A stretch of DNA of 64,000 bases from Janthinobacterium sp. FW305-129 (GCF_020858115.1 NZ_JACYMM010000007.1:124001-188000); one strand, 5' to 3'. Shown: positions 34,819 to 45,846, counted from the first letter of the stretch. The notes: generated by a model from the sequence alone, not told the origin. Numbers and translations are program-made.

Positions 34819-35709
34819 TTAAACCAGCTTGAGCTGCTCGGCCGTCAGCAGGAACACCATGTCGTCGCCGGCGCTCGTCGTCAGCCAGGTCAGGCCCAGT
34901 TCGCCGAAGGCCGCTTCCGCGTATTCGCGTTCGTTGCCGATTTCAATCATCAGGATGCCGTCGTCCGTCAGGCGCTCGGCCGCGCCGGCGATGATCTTGC
35001 GCACCAGGTCCATGCCGTCGCTGCCGCCGTCGAGGGCGATTTGCGGTTCGGCCAGGTACTCCTGGGGCAGGGCGCCCATCGACGCGGAATTCACGTACGG
35101 CGGGTTGCTGATGATCAAATCATATTTCTTGGCCGGCACATTCGTGTACAGGTCCGATTCGATCAGGTTCACGCGGTCCTGCAATTTATACGTGTCGACG
35201 TTGCGCTTGGCCACGGCCAGGGCGTCGGCGGAAATGTCCACGGCGTCGACGCTGGCGTTCGGGAAGGCGTCGGCCATCATGATCGACAGGCAGCCCGAGC
35301 CGGTGCACAGTTCCAGGATGTTTTCCACGGCTTCCGGTTCCGCCACCCATGGCGAGAAGTATTCAGGGATCAGCTCGGCGATGAAGGAGCGGGGCACGAT
35401 CACGCGCTCGTCCACGTAGAAGTTATACGTGCCCAGCCAGCCTTCCTTGGTGATGTAGGCGGCCGGCACGCGGTCGATGCTGCGGCGGTCGATGACCGCC
35501 ATGACGCTGGCCACTTCCGACGGCAGCAATTTGGCGTCGAGAAACGGTTCGAGCTTGTCGAGCGGCAACTTCAACGTGTGCAGGATCAGATAGGCCGCTT
35601 CGTCGAACGCTTCGGCGCTGCCGTGGCCGAAAAACAGCTTGGCGGTGTTAAAACGGGTAACGGCGTAGCGCAGCAGGTCGCGTGGCGTGGAAAACGGGTT
35701 CGGGGTCAT
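34819..35709 (-). CDS. prmB: Ribosomal protein uL3 N5-glutamine methyltransferase PrmB
   Basis: SAM-dependent methyltransferase that modifies a glutamine of ribosomal protein L3. 296 residues from ATG 35709; the frame continues upstream to 36042 but overlaps dapE and is rejected. Motifs: ELCTGSGCLSIM (SAM binding) and the catalytic NPPY. Last gene of a minus-strand block after dapE. Confidence 0.94.
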   Translation of the reverse strand: MTPNPFSTPRDLLRYAVTRFNTAKLFFGHGSAEAFDEAAYLILHTLKLPLDKLEPFLDAKLLPSEVASVMAVIDRRSIDRVPAAYITKEGWLGTYNFYVDERVIVPRSFIAELIPEYFSPWVAEPEAVENILELCTGSGCLSIMMADAFPNASVDAVDISADALAVAKRNVDTYKLQDRVNLIESDLYTNVPAKKYDLIISNPPYVNSASMGALPQEYLAEPQIALDGGSDGMDLVRKIIAGAAERLTDDGILMIEIGNEREYAEAAFGELGLTWLTTSAGDDMVFLLTAEQLKLV

Positions 35710-35765
35710 GGCATTCTCGAAAAGACGGTGTTCTGGCCCGCCGTGACGGGCCTCGGTATTCTGGT

Positions 35766-36952
<1,187 letters not shown>

Positions 36953-36971
36953 AGCCTTGCAGGTGTCGGGT

Positions 36972-37328
36972 TTAAACTGAGAAAATGGTTTTGTACTGGG
37001 CATCCGAAAACGCCACGCTGAACTGGCCATCCTTGTCCAGCACGGGGCGCTTGATGATGGACGGGTTTTCCAGCATCAGTTCCAAAGCGCTGGCCGGATC
37101 CGTGATCGACGCTTTGCGCTCGTCGGACAGGGCGCGCCAGGTCGTGCCTTTCTTGTTGACCAGCACATCCCACGGCAATTGCTGCAGCCACGCCTCGACG
37201 GTGGCGCGTTCCAGGCCCTGTTTCTTGAAGTCGTGGAAGGTGAAATCGAGTTGCTGCGCGGCCAGCCAGGTGCGGGCCTTTTTGACGGTATCGCAATTGG
37301 GGATACCGTAGAGTGTAATGGTCGTCAT
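36972..37328 (-). CDS. ArsC/Spx-family protein (YffB-like)
   Basis: 118-residue thioredoxin-fold protein from ATG 37328 (MTTITLYGIPNCDTVKKA). It keeps only one N-terminal Cys (PNCDT) like YffB/Spx, and LENPSIIKRPVLD is the family's central motif. True arsenate reductase is unlikely. Placed between dapD-side genes and dapE, the usual betaproteobacterial position. Long upstream frame to 37517 is rejected. Confidence 0.88.
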   Translation of the reverse strand: MTTITLYGIPNCDTVKKARTWLAAQQLDFTFHDFKKQGLERATVEAWLQQLPWDVLVNKKGTTWRALSDERKASITDPASALELMLENPSIIKRPVLDKDGQFSVAFSDAQYKTIFSV

Positions 37329-37461
37329 GGGTAGGGCTAAGGGGGAATGAATGCGGTTCGCTTGATCGCAGCGCTTGCGCCAGCACAAAATGCGATGGTA
37401 GCCGACATTATACAGTCGATGCGCAGTCGATGCGGCAGTGCAACACGGCCCCGTGATTCCC

Positions 37462-39009
37462 TTACACAGGCCGGGGCGCCGTCTTGCCCATCTCTTGCGG
37501 ACCAAAATGCAGGCCAAGCCGCAAGGCCAGGGCGCGCAGGGCGCCGCTTTCCTGCAGGTGCAGGGCCAGCGCGATGTGGCCGTCGGGGCGCACCAGGTAG
37601 GCCGCGTCGCGGCCCAGGCCGGCCAGCTTGGCGGCCACGTTGTAGGTGTAGCAATGCACGGGCAGTTTCAGCACGCGCGCTTCGTCGAGCAGTTCGGGCG
37701 CCGGCTCGCCATAGATGTGCAATTGCCAATCCATGCTGCGCAGGGCCGTGAAGTTGTCTTGCGTGCCGTCCGAAAACCACGGCAGGCGGTCGCCGCCGCG
37801 CAGGTATTGCGCATGGCCGGCGGAGAGGGCGCTGTCTTCATAGCTGATCTCGATTTGCGACACGGTCTTGAACAGCAAGCGGCGCGCCCGCTCGAAGCCG
37901 GACAAGAAGGGCAGCGCGTGCGGCACCAGCCAGCGGCGCAGGAATTGCCCGGCGATGCCTTGCGCGACGATGGCCTGGAAGGCGCGGTCGGTGGTGGCGA
38001 CGAGCTTGCGGGCAAACACGATGCGCTCGCTTTCATAGGTGTCGAGCAGGGCGTCGTTGCTTTGGCCATGCAGCTTTTGCGCCAGCTTCCAGGCCAGGTT
38101 GACGGCGTCGCCCAGGCCCGTGTTCATGCCCTGGCCGCCCACGGGGCTGTGCAAATGGGCCGCGTCGCCGAGAATGAAGCAGCGCCGCGCGCGGAACTGC
38201 GCCGCCACCCGGTGATGGACTTTATAGGTGGAAAACCAGTTCACGTGCTCGACGTGGATGCCCAGCAGGGTTTCCACGTCGCCGCGCACGTCGTCGAAGA
38301 CGGGCGCGGGCGCGCCATCGGGGCGGTCGGGCAGGATGCCGATCAGGCGCTGCATGCCGCTGGTGCGCACGGGCAACATCAGTGCAAAAGAGTTCGCGCC
38401 CAGGTGGGCGTGCAAATCCGTATTCTTGCCCGCCACTTGCGCATCGGCCACGTAGTACAGGTGGTCATAGGTGCCGCCGGAAAACTCGAAGCCGGCGATC
38501 TCGCGTACCTTGCTGCGGGCGCCGTCGCAGCCGCAGATGTAGTCAAACGTGCAATATTGACGTTCGCCGTTGTGGAGCAGGATGGCTTGCACTTCGCTAT
38601 CGTCTTGCGTCCACAGGTCCAGCGTGACGTTCCATTCCACGTGCACGCCGGCCGCCGCCAGCTTGCTGATAAGAAAGCGTTCATGCTCGTCCTGGGGCAG
38701 GCTCAGCACGAAAGGGTAGGGGCTCAGCCCCTCGCCGATCTCGCCCAGCGCCAGTTTTACCAGTTCTTCGCCGCCCTCGTGGATATTCATGGCATTGATC
38801 TTGATGCCCAGGCTGACCAGCTCGTCCGCAAAGCCCAGCTGCTGGTAAAACTCCAGGGTGCGCGCATGCACGGCCATGGCCCGCGACGCCTGGCCCGGCC
38901 CGCTGTTTTTATCGATGATGCGGCAATCGACGCCATGGCGCGCCAGGCGCAAGGCAAGCATGAGGCCGGTAGGACCGGCGCCGACGATCAATACGGGAGG
39001 AGTATTCAT
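37462..39009 (-). CDS. FAD-dependent aromatic-ring monooxygenase (PheA/TfdB/UbiH-like)
   Basis: 515-residue flavoprotein hydroxylase from ATG 39009. Rossmann motif GAGPTGLMLALRLARHG at the N-terminus, GCDGARSKVRE in the middle and GDAAHLHSPVGGQGMNTGL at the FAD/ribityl site. C-terminal thioredoxin-like domain typical of phenol/2,4-DCP hydroxylases. It interrupts an otherwise dap-related block (dapD behind it, spx-dapE ahead), so it may be an insertion of accessory metabolism. Substrate unknown. Confidence 0.93.
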   Translation of the reverse strand: MNTPPVLIVGAGPTGLMLALRLARHGVDCRIIDKNSGPGQASRAMAVHARTLEFYQQLGFADELVSLGIKINAMNIHEGGEELVKLALGEIGEGLSPYPFVLSLPQDEHERFLISKLAAAGVHVEWNVTLDLWTQDDSEVQAILLHNGERQYCTFDYICGCDGARSKVREIAGFEFSGGTYDHLYYVADAQVAGKNTDLHAHLGANSFALMLPVRTSGMQRLIGILPDRPDGAPAPVFDDVRGDVETLLGIHVEHVNWFSTYKVHHRVAAQFRARRCFILGDAAHLHSPVGGQGMNTGLGDAVNLAWKLAQKLHGQSNDALLDTYESERIVFARKLVATTDRAFQAIVAQGIAGQFLRRWLVPHALPFLSGFERARRLLFKTVSQIEISYEDSALSAGHAQYLRGGDRLPWFSDGTQDNFTALRSMDWQLHIYGEPAPELLDEARVLKLPVHCYTYNVAAKLAGLGRDAAYLVRPDGHIALALHLQESGALRALALRLGLHFGPQEMGKTAPRPV

Positions 39010-39069
39010 GCCATCCAGTATAGGACAGGATGGAACAGGACAGCGGGACGATTGAAGTTGCTGGTAGGA

Positions 39070-39099
39070 AACGAAAATGTCCCGCCGGGGCGGGACATT
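39070..39099 (-). terminator. Rho-independent terminator of dapD
   Basis: On the minus strand a perfect 11-bp stem (AATGTCCCGCC with its complement, loop of 2) ends in TTTTCGTTT, 32 nt after the dapD stop. Ends the dapC-dapD unit before the monooxygenase gene. Confidence 0.85.
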
Positions 39100-39131
39100 C
39101 AGGGTGCTGCGTGCGCCTTGTGGCGCATTAA

Positions 39132-39959
39132 TTAAATACCGCGCAGCAACTCGTTGATGCCCGTTTTCGCGCGGGTCTTTGCATCCACGCGCTTGACGAT
39201 CACGGCGCAGTACAGCGAGTACTTGCCGTCTTCCGAAGGCAGGTTGCCCGACACCACGACGGAGCCGGCCGGCACGCGGCCGTAGGTCACTTCGCCCGTG
39301 GCGCGGTCGTAGATCTTGGTCGACTGGCCGATGTACACGCCCATCGAGATGACGGAGTTTTCTTCGACGATCACGCCTTCGACGATTTCCGAACGGGCGC
39401 CGATGAAGCAATTGTCTTCGATGATGGTCGGGTTCGCTTGCATTGGTTCCAGCACGCCGCCGATGCCGACGCCGCCGGACAGGTGGACGTTCTTGCCGAT
39501 CTGCGCGCAGGAGCCGACGGTGGCCCAGGTGTCGACCATGGCGCCTTCATCGACGTAGGCGCCGATGTTGACGTAGGACGGCATCAGCACGACGTTCTTG
39601 GCGATGAAGCTGCCGCGGCGGGCAACGGCTGGCGGCACCACGCGGAAACCGCCCTTGGCGAAGTCTTCGGCCGTGTAGTTGGCGAACTTGGTCGGCACCT
39701 TGTCGTAGAACTGCATCGTGCCGTCGGATGGCAGGACGACGTTGTCTTCCAGGCGGAACGACAGCAGCACGGCTTTCTTGACCCACTGGTTGACGACCCA
39801 GTCGCCCGAGGTTTTTTCGGCCACGCGGATGCTGCCGTTGTCCAGGCCATTGATGACGTGGGAGACGGCGTCGCGCAGTTCGGCCGTGCCGTTGCGCGGA
39901 TTGATCTCGGCGCGGTTTTCCCAGGCCTGGTCGATGATGGTTTGCAGTTGTTGGCTCAT
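39132..39959 (-). CDS. dapD: Tetrahydrodipicolinate N-succinyltransferase
   Basis: 275-residue left-handed beta-helix (hexapeptide repeat) acyltransferase that succinylates tetrahydrodipicolinate. Typical [12 protein letters not shown]-terminal helix region and [11 protein letters not shown] turns. Starts 17 nt after dapC stops on the same strand; followed by a terminator. Confidence 0.97.
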   Translation of the reverse strand: MSQQLQTIIDQAWENRAEINPRNGTAELRDAVSHVINGLDNGSIRVAEKTSGDWVVNQWVKKAVLLSFRLEDNVVLPSDGTMQFYDKVPTKFANYTAEDFAKGGFRVVPPAVARRGSFIAKNVVLMPSYVNIGAYVDEGAMVDTWATVGSCAQIGKNVHLSGGVGIGGVLEPMQANPTIIEDNCFIGARSEIVEGVIVEENSVISMGVYIGQSTKIYDRATGEVTYGRVPAGSVVVSGNLPSEDGKYSLYCAVIVKRVDAKTRAKTGINELLRGI

Positions 39960-39976
39960 GATGATGTCTTATTCAT

Positions 39977-41206
39977 TTAGTTGGTTGATGCGGATGCGGA
40001 AAGCTGCTGGCAGAATTTTACTATGCGCAACGCCGCTTCCAGCCCTTCGGCCGTTTCGGCCACCAGGGCCATGCGGATGCGGTTGCGGCCCGGATTGATG
40101 CCGTGCGCGTCGCGCGCCAGGTAGCTGCCAGGCAATACCGTGACATTATATTCGGCGTACAGGCGTTGCGCGAATTCGGTGTCGGACAGTCCCGTGCGGC
40201 TGACGTCGGCCCACAGGTAGAAGCCGGCGTCCGGCAATTGCACGTCCATCACCGCCTGCAGCAGCGGCGTGATGGCATCGAACTTGGCGCGGTACTTGGC
40301 GCGATTTTCCTCGACATGGGTTTCGTCGTTCCAGGCCGCGACGGAGGCCGCCTGCACGGCGGGGCTCATGGCGCCGCCGTGGTAGGTTCGGTAGAGCAGG
40401 AATTTTTTCAATACTTCCGCATCGCCGGCGACGAAGCCCGAGCGCATGCCCGGCACGTTCGAACGCTTCGACAGGCTGGAAAACACCACCAGGCGGGCAT
40501 ACGGGCGCTCGATCGTGGACAGGCCCAGCATGTGCGCCGCCTGCAGCGCGCCCAGCGGCGGCGTGTCGCCGTGGTAGATCTCGGAGTAGCACTCGTCGGC
40601 GGCGATGACGAAATCATAGCGCTCGGACAGGGCGAACAGGTGTTCCCAGTCCGTCAGGGTGAGCACGGCGCCCGTCGGGTTGCCCGGTGAACACAGGAAC
40701 AGCAGTTTCACTTTTTCCCAGACAGAGGCGGGCACGCTATCGTAGTCGCAGCCGAAATTGCGCGTGGGGTCGGAATTGACGAAATACGGTTCGGCGCCTG
40801 CCAGGTAGGCCGCACCTTCATAGATCTGGTAAAACGGATTCGGGCTGATCACGAGCGAACCGGCCGACGGATCGATCACCGTTTGCGCCAGCGCAAACAG
40901 CGCTTCGCGCGAACCGTTCACGGGCAGGATTTGCGTGGCAGGATTGAGCTTGGGGATGCCGTAGCGGCGTTCCAGCCAGCCGGCAATCGCGCCGCGCAAG
41001 GCTTCCGAGCCGATGGTGGTCGGGTAGCTGGCCAGGCCGTGGATATTGTCGACCAGCGCCTGCTCGATGAAGGCCGGCGTCGGGTGCTTGGGTTCGCCCA
41101 TGCCCAGGCTGATGGGCGCGTACTCGGGATTGACGGTCACGCCGGCAAACAGCTGGCGCAGCTTTTCGAATGGATATGGTTGCAGTTTAGCAAGAAGTGG
41201 ATTCAC
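39977..41206 (-). CDS. dapC: Succinyldiaminopimelate transaminase
   Basis: 409-residue class I/II PLP aminotransferase; PLP Lys in SLSKRSNVPGMRSG and substrate Arg near the C-terminus (NRIRMAL). Position before dapD supports the DapC role rather than another aminotransferase. First gene of the dapCD unit; the 261 nt upstream of it (41207-41467) is shared with divergent tsaB and contains no obvious further feature. Confidence 0.95.
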   Translation of the reverse strand: MNPLLAKLQPYPFEKLRQLFAGVTVNPEYAPISLGMGEPKHPTPAFIEQALVDNIHGLASYPTTIGSEALRGAIAGWLERRYGIPKLNPATQILPVNGSREALFALAQTVIDPSAGSLVISPNPFYQIYEGAAYLAGAEPYFVNSDPTRNFGCDYDSVPASVWEKVKLLFLCSPGNPTGAVLTLTDWEHLFALSERYDFVIAADECYSEIYHGDTPPLGALQAAHMLGLSTIERPYARLVVFSSLSKRSNVPGMRSGFVAGDAEVLKKFLLYRTYHGGAMSPAVQAASVAAWNDETHVEENRAKYRAKFDAITPLLQAVMDVQLPDAGFYLWADVSRTGLSDTEFAQRLYAEYNVTVLPGSYLARDAHGINPGRNRIRMALVAETAEGLEAALRIVKFCQQLSASASTN

Positions 41207-41467
41207 GGAACGGACCAGGGCAAGAGTGGAAAGACGATGTTGCTGAGCGATGTGGCTTGGTAGTGTTGCTTAGTCATGGCTGAACGATTGCTTGGCGCGG
41301 CAGACTTGATGCCGGTCAAATAATAGGCTGCGTCGTTCATTATAGCCGTCCTCGCGGGGCCGCTGTGCAAGCCGTCTCAAGCTGCACCGGCCTGATCGCT
41401 GCCCGGCTTGCCACGCCATGCGGCAGCGGGGAGTGCCGCGCCATGGCGCGGCAAGGTAAAATACGGC

Positions 41468-42193
41468 ATGCCTATCTTACTTCCCACCTTGCTTGCTATT
41501 GAAACGTCGTCCGAACTCGCCTCCTGCGCCTTGTTGCGCGGCGATGTCGTCCTGTCCCGCGCCTCGTCGGGCGTGCGCACCCATTCCCAGTCGATCTTGC
41601 CGATGGTGCAGGAATTGCTGGCCGAAGCGGGCGTGACCCTGGCCGACGTCGACGCCATCGCCTACGGCTCCGGCCCCGGCTCGTTTACGGGCGTGCGCAC
41701 GGCTTGCGGCATCGCCCAGGGCCTGGCCTATGGCGCCAGCCTGCCCGTCGTGCCCGTCGTGACCCTCGACGCCATGGCGCTCGCCTGCCACCAGCAGCAT
41801 GGCGCGCAACACATCGTGACCGTGCTCGACGCCCGCATGGGCGAAGTGTACTGGGCGCAATATGAGTATCAAAATGGCTTGCAGGCCGTCTTGCCGCCGG
41901 CCCTGAGCGCGCCGGCCGGCGTGGCGCCGCAAGGCGACGTCGCCGGTTGCGGCAACGGTTTTAGCGCCTATGCCGACGCATTGGCTGGGCTGCCGTGCGC
42001 CGCCACGGCCGACGCCGCCATCATGCCGCACGCCGTGCAGGTGGCGCAGCTGGCGCGCATCGCGTTTGCGGCCGGCCAGTGCGTGACGGCGGCCGAGGCG
42101 CAGCCTTTGTATTTGCGCAACAAGATCGCCTTTACCAGCGCGGAACGGCAAGAGATGCAACAGGCCAAGGCCGCTGCGGAGTCCGCGCAATGA
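41468..42193 (+). CDS. tsaB: tRNA t6A synthesis protein TsaB
   Basis: Scaffold of the TsaD-TsaB-TsaE threonylcarbamoylation complex. 241 residues from ATG 41468; opens with LLAIETSS and has GPGSFTGVRTACGIAQGLA. Stop overlaps rimI start (ATGA). First gene of a four-gene operon. Confidence 0.95.
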   Translation: MPILLPTLLAIETSSELASCALLRGDVVLSRASSGVRTHSQSILPMVQELLAEAGVTLADVDAIAYGSGPGSFTGVRTACGIAQGLAYGASLPVVPVVTLDAMALACHQQHGAQHIVTVLDARMGEVYWAQYEYQNGLQAVLPPALSAPAGVAPQGDVAGCGNGFSAYADALAGLPCAATADAAIMPHAVQVAQLARIAFAAGQCVTAAEAQPLYLRNKIAFTSAERQEMQQAKAAAESAQ

Positions 42194-42681
42194 GCGTAGC
42201 GGGCCAGGACAATGCTGCCGGCTGGGACTTGCTGCGCCTCGACTATCAGCCGATGGTCGAAGCGGACCTGTTGGAGGTGCTGGCGCTGGAGCAGCGCGTG
42301 TATCCGCATCCCTGGACGCATGGCAACTTCGTCGATTCCCTCAAGAGCGGCTACCCGGCCTGGGTCTTGCGCGACGTGGACGGCACCTTGCTCGGCTACT
42401 TCTTGCTGATGCTGGTCGTCGACGAGGCGCACTTGCTGAACGTGGCCGTCGAGGGCGCCATCCAGGGGCAGGGACTGGGCCGCTTCCTGCTGAACCAGTC
42501 CTGCGCCTGCGCGCGCCAGCTGGGCATGGAATCGATGCTGCTGGAAGTGCGCCCGTCGAACGTGCGCGCGCTCGATATTTACCAGCGCTATGGATTTGCA
42601 CAGATCGGCCGGCGCAAGGGATATTATCCGGCCGCCAATTCGCAACGTGAGGACGCCATCGTGATGCGTTATACCTTATGA
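42190..42681 (+). CDS. rimI: Ribosomal-protein S18 alanine N-acetyltransferase
   Basis: 163-residue GNAT; acetyl-CoA loop GQGLGRFLL, and VRPSNVRALDIYQRYGF. Coupled to tsaB by a 4-base overlap and to the UDG gene by another. The tsaB-rimI pairing is widespread and supports the assignment. Confidence 0.92.
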   Translation: MSVAGQDNAAGWDLLRLDYQPMVEADLLEVLALEQRVYPHPWTHGNFVDSLKSGYPAWVLRDVDGTLLGYFLLMLVVDEAHLLNVAVEGAIQGQGLGRFLLNQSCACARQLGMESMLLEVRPSNVRALDIYQRYGFAQIGRRKGYYPAANSQREDAIVMRYTL

Positions 42682-43580
42682 GCCGCAGCGCCGTTTTCCT
42701 CGATGAAATGGGTGTGGGGCCGTTGTGGCGCCTGCGCCAGGGCGCCGCGCCCGAGGTCGTGGACGTCGCCGCCGAGGCCCCTGTGGAACTGGAAGTGGCC
42801 GTGGCGGAACCCGTGGCCGAAGTTGCCGCACCCGTCGCTGTCCCGGCGCCTGTGGTCGAAGTGCTGGCCGAGGTGGCAGCCGTGGACACTGTGGAGGTTG
42901 CGGCGCCCGTTGCCGTGGCCGCTACACCCGTGGCTGCCGCCGCATCCGACGATACGGCCTGGTTCGACGACGCACCCCCGCCGCCGCCCGTGAAGCAGCT
43001 CAGCGATACGGATATCGCCGCCCTCGACTGGGATGGCTTGACGGCCGCCGTCGCCAAATGTGCGCGCTGCGACTTGTGCAAGACGCGCAAGGGCGTCGTC
43101 ATGGGCCGTGGCGACCGCCAGGGCGATTGGCTGATGCTGGCCAGCAGCCCGTCCCGGCTGGAAGAGCGCGAAGGGCGCGCCTTGCCGGGCGAGCAGGGCA
43201 AATTGCTCGACAATATGCTGAAAGCCATCGCCGTCGATGCGGGCAGCGATGTGTATATTAGCCACTTGCTGAAATGCCGTCCGCTCGACGAGGCTGGCCA
43301 GGAACGCTTGCCGACAGAAGCCGAGTCCGCCGCCTGCCGCCCGTATTTCGAGCGCGAACTGGCCCTGTTGCAGCCGCGCACTATTTTGACGCTCGGTTCC
43401 ATGGCCGCCGCCGGCATCAATCCCGGCGAAAAGCCCGTACGGGGCACGGTGCGCCAGCTGGGCAATGCCTCCGTCGTGGCCACCTTCCACCCAGAGCAAC
43501 TGTTGCAGGACGGGACGGGCAAGGCCAAGGCGCGTGCCTGGGCCGACCTGTGCCTGGCGAAAAGCACGCACGGTGCTTGA
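42678..43580 (+). CDS. Family-4-type uracil-DNA glycosylase fold protein with altered motif I
   Basis: 300 residues. N-terminal ~110 residues are a low-complexity Val/Ala/Pro/Glu linker, followed by a UDG-superfamily Fe-S domain. Cluster cysteines CARC (128/131), LKCRP and SAACRP are kept, as is the C-terminal FHPEQLL motif. The catalytic motif I, usually GEAPG in this family, reads ASSPS (residues 155-159), so the Gly-Glu pair is missing. Excision activity may be lost or altered. Overlaps rimI by 4 bases. Family certain, activity uncertain. Confidence 0.85.
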   Translation: MSRSAVFLDEMGVGPLWRLRQGAAPEVVDVAAEAPVELEVAVAEPVAEVAAPVAVPAPVVEVLAEVAAVDTVEVAAPVAVAATPVAAAASDDTAWFDDAPPPPPVKQLSDTDIAALDWDGLTAAVAKCARCDLCKTRKGVVMGRGDRQGDWLMLASSPSRLEEREGRALPGEQGKLLDNMLKAIAVDAGSDVYISHLLKCRPLDEAGQERLPTEAESAACRPYFERELALLQPRTILTLGSMAAAGINPGEKPVRGTVRQLGNASVVATFHPEQLLQDGTGKAKARAWADLCLAKSTHGA

Positions 43581-44511
43581 TACGGCCGTCGCTACCTTCC
43601 AGGTCCGCTTCGAGCAGCGCTGGGGCCATCTGACGCACCCCCGCGTGCGGGCGCTGGCCTGGCTGCTCGATTCGCCCGACTTGCTCGATCCTGCCAGCCC
43701 CCACTGGGGCGGGCGCATCGCCAGCTTGCCTGCCGTCACGCCCGCCGTGGCGGCGTGGCTGGGGGCGCTGCAGGATGATCCGTCGCCGCTCGATGCGGCG
43801 TTGGGTAGCCGGTTCTATTCCCGCCTGGGCCTGTATGCTGAAAAGCTGCTGGCCTTTTATTTTGAGCAACACGGCGTGCTGGCCGCGCATGGTTTGCAGG
43901 TGCAAGTGAACCGCAACGATACGGTGGGCGAGTTCGATTTCCTGCTGCGTGACGAGAGTGAATTGTTGCACTGGGAATTTGCCACTAAGTTCTACCTGCT
44001 CGAAGGGATGCCTGATCCCGGCGTCTTCAACCATTTGATCGGCCCGAACCTGGCCGATACCCTGGGCTTGAAGATGCGCAAGATTCTCGACAAGCAACTA
44101 GCCTTGTCCCGCCATCCGGCCGCGCAAAGCCTGCTGGCGCAGCCCGTGCGCGCGGCGCAGGCGCTGGTCAAGGGCTGGCTGTTTTATGCACCGGACGCCA
44201 CGCCCGCCCTGGACGGTATTTCCCCGGATCATGGACACGGCTTCTGGTGCACGCCGGCGCAACTCCCCGCGCAGCGCTATATCGTGCTGCCGCGATTGCA
44301 ATGGCTGGCGCCGTTCAAGGGGCGCGACGTGGAAGTGCTGGACGTGGAAGCCTTGCGGGCGCAGTTGTTTGATCTGGCGCAACCGGTGATGGTGGCCATG
44401 GTGGATACTGTCGAAGGCTGGGAAGTAGAGCGCACGCGCGGTTTTGTCGTGCCCCATGACTGGACGCAGCAGGCTGCCGCGCGGCGACTGACAGGCGCGC
44501 TGCCTGCGTAG
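43573..44511 (+). CDS. DUF1853-family protein
   Basis: 312 residues from GTG 43573, which overlaps the UDG stop by 8 bases. DUF1853 pattern: LGLYAEKLLAFYFEQ, the nuclease-like VGEFDFLLRD and WEFATKFYL strands. The D...E..K-type arrangement recalls PD-(D/E)XK nucleases (family knowledge, inference). Last gene of the tsaB operon. Confidence 0.87.
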   Translation: MLDTAVATFQVRFEQRWGHLTHPRVRALAWLLDSPDLLDPASPHWGGRIASLPAVTPAVAAWLGALQDDPSPLDAALGSRFYSRLGLYAEKLLAFYFEQHGVLAAHGLQVQVNRNDTVGEFDFLLRDESELLHWEFATKFYLLEGMPDPGVFNHLIGPNLADTLGLKMRKILDKQLALSRHPAAQSLLAQPVRAAQALVKGWLFYAPDATPALDGISPDHGHGFWCTPAQLPAQRYIVLPRLQWLAPFKGRDVEVLDVEALRAQLFDLAQPVMVAMVDTVEGWEVERTRGFVVPHDWTQQAAARRLTGALPA

Positions 44512-44541
44512 GTCGGAAATTCTCAGCCCAAAATGAAATCC

Positions 44542-44569
44542 GGGGTCAGATCCTCAGGGTCTGATCCCA
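44542..44569. repeat. GGGGTC-type hairpin, copy 3
   Basis: GGGGTCAGATCC and GGGTCTGATCCC around TCA form an imperfect stem between the convergent DUF1853 and lplT stops. Same element type as 34751 and 36913; position suits a bidirectional terminator. Confidence 0.65.
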
Positions 44570-44583
44570 GCCCTTGTTTGGGT

Positions 44584-45846
44584 TTAATGTTTCTGCTCGC
44601 CAATCAACGACAGATTGTCATGCTCAGCCTGGTTCAGCTTGTGCTTGCGCATGATGGCGTACATGGTGCCGGCGACGAACAGGCCGAACAGGGTGATGAT
44701 GATGTTGAGCGGCAGGTGCAGACGGATCATGATCGAATACACGGCCAGCATGGTCAGAATGGACAGATTCTCATTGAAGTTCTGCACGGCGATGGAATGG
44801 CCTGCGCTCATCAGCACGTGGCCGCGATGTTGCAGCAGGGCATTCATCGGCACGACGAAGAAGCCGGACAGGGCGCCGATCAGGATCAGCAGCGGGTAGG
44901 CGATCCACACGGAATGCACTTGCGTCATCATCATGACGATCACGCCCATGGCGATGCCGAGTGGAATGACGGTCAGTGATTTGCGCAGAGGAATGAAGCG
45001 GGCCGACAGCACGGCGCCGGCGGCCACGCCGATGGCGACTACGCCCACCAGGCTGGTCGCCTTGTCGAACGGCATGTTCAGCGATTGCTTGGCCCATTCC
45101 AGCACGATCAGCTGCAAGGTGGCGCCGGCACCCCAGAACAGCGTCGTCACGGCCAGGGTGATCTGGCCCAGCTTGTCTTTCCACAGGATGGAATAGCAAT
45201 TGGCAAAATCGGTGATCAGTTTGATAGGATTGCGTTCCTGGTGCGGATATACGCAGCCCGTGTCGGGAATTTTCAGGTTGGCCAGGGTTGCCAGCGCATA
45301 GATGCCGACCACGACGCACAAGGCCGCTTCCGTCTTGCTGGTGATGCCGGTGTCGATCAGTGGGATGTCGATGGACAGCAGCATGTCGGACACGTGGCCG
45401 CTGACGAGCGCGCCGCCCATCACGGTGCCGAGGATGATGGAACTGACGGTCAAGCCTTCGATCCAGCCATTCGCCGCCACGAGCTTTTCCGGCGGCAGCA
45501 GTTCCGTCAGGATGCCGTATTTGGCGGGCGAATATACGGCCGCGCCAAAACCGACGACGGCGTAGGCCAGCAGCGGATGCACGTGGAAGAAGACGAGGGC
45601 GCAACCGAAGATCTTGACCATGTTGGCGATGAACATGACCTTGCCCTTCGGCAAAGCATCCGCGAAGGCGCCGACAAAAGCGGCCAACAGCACGTAAAAC
45701 AACACGAACGATAGTTTGAGCAGCGGCGTGATCCACGCCGGGGATTTCATGGACACCAATAAATCGACGGCGACAAAAAAGAGGGCGTTATCTGCCAGCG
45801 AGGAAAAGAACTGCGCCGCCATGATGGTATAAAAACCACGATTCAT
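44584..45846 (-). CDS. lplT: Lysophospholipid transporter LplT (MFS)
   Basis: 420-residue 12-TM flippase that brings lysophospholipids to the inner leaflet for re-acylation. Start ATG 45846 (MNRGFYTIMAAQFFSSLADNA) matches LplT; the very long frame upstream is antisense to alr. Conserved YSPAKYGILTELLPP motif. No aas gene is beside it. Divergent from alr. Confidence 0.92.
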   Translation of the reverse strand: MNRGFYTIMAAQFFSSLADNALFFVAVDLLVSMKSPAWITPLLKLSFVLFYVLLAAFVGAFADALPKGKVMFIANMVKIFGCALVFFHVHPLLAYAVVGFGAAVYSPAKYGILTELLPPEKLVAANGWIEGLTVSSIILGTVMGGALVSGHVSDMLLSIDIPLIDTGITSKTEAALCVVVGIYALATLANLKIPDTGCVYPHQERNPIKLITDFANCYSILWKDKLGQITLAVTTLFWGAGATLQLIVLEWAKQSLNMPFDKATSLVGVVAIGVAAGAVLSARFIPLRKSLTVIPLGIAMGVIVMMMTQVHSVWIAYPLLILIGALSGFFVVPMNALLQHRGHVLMSAGHSIAVQNFNENLSILTMLAVYSIMIRLHLPLNIIITLFGLFVAGTMYAIMRKHKLNQAEHDNLSLIGEQKH

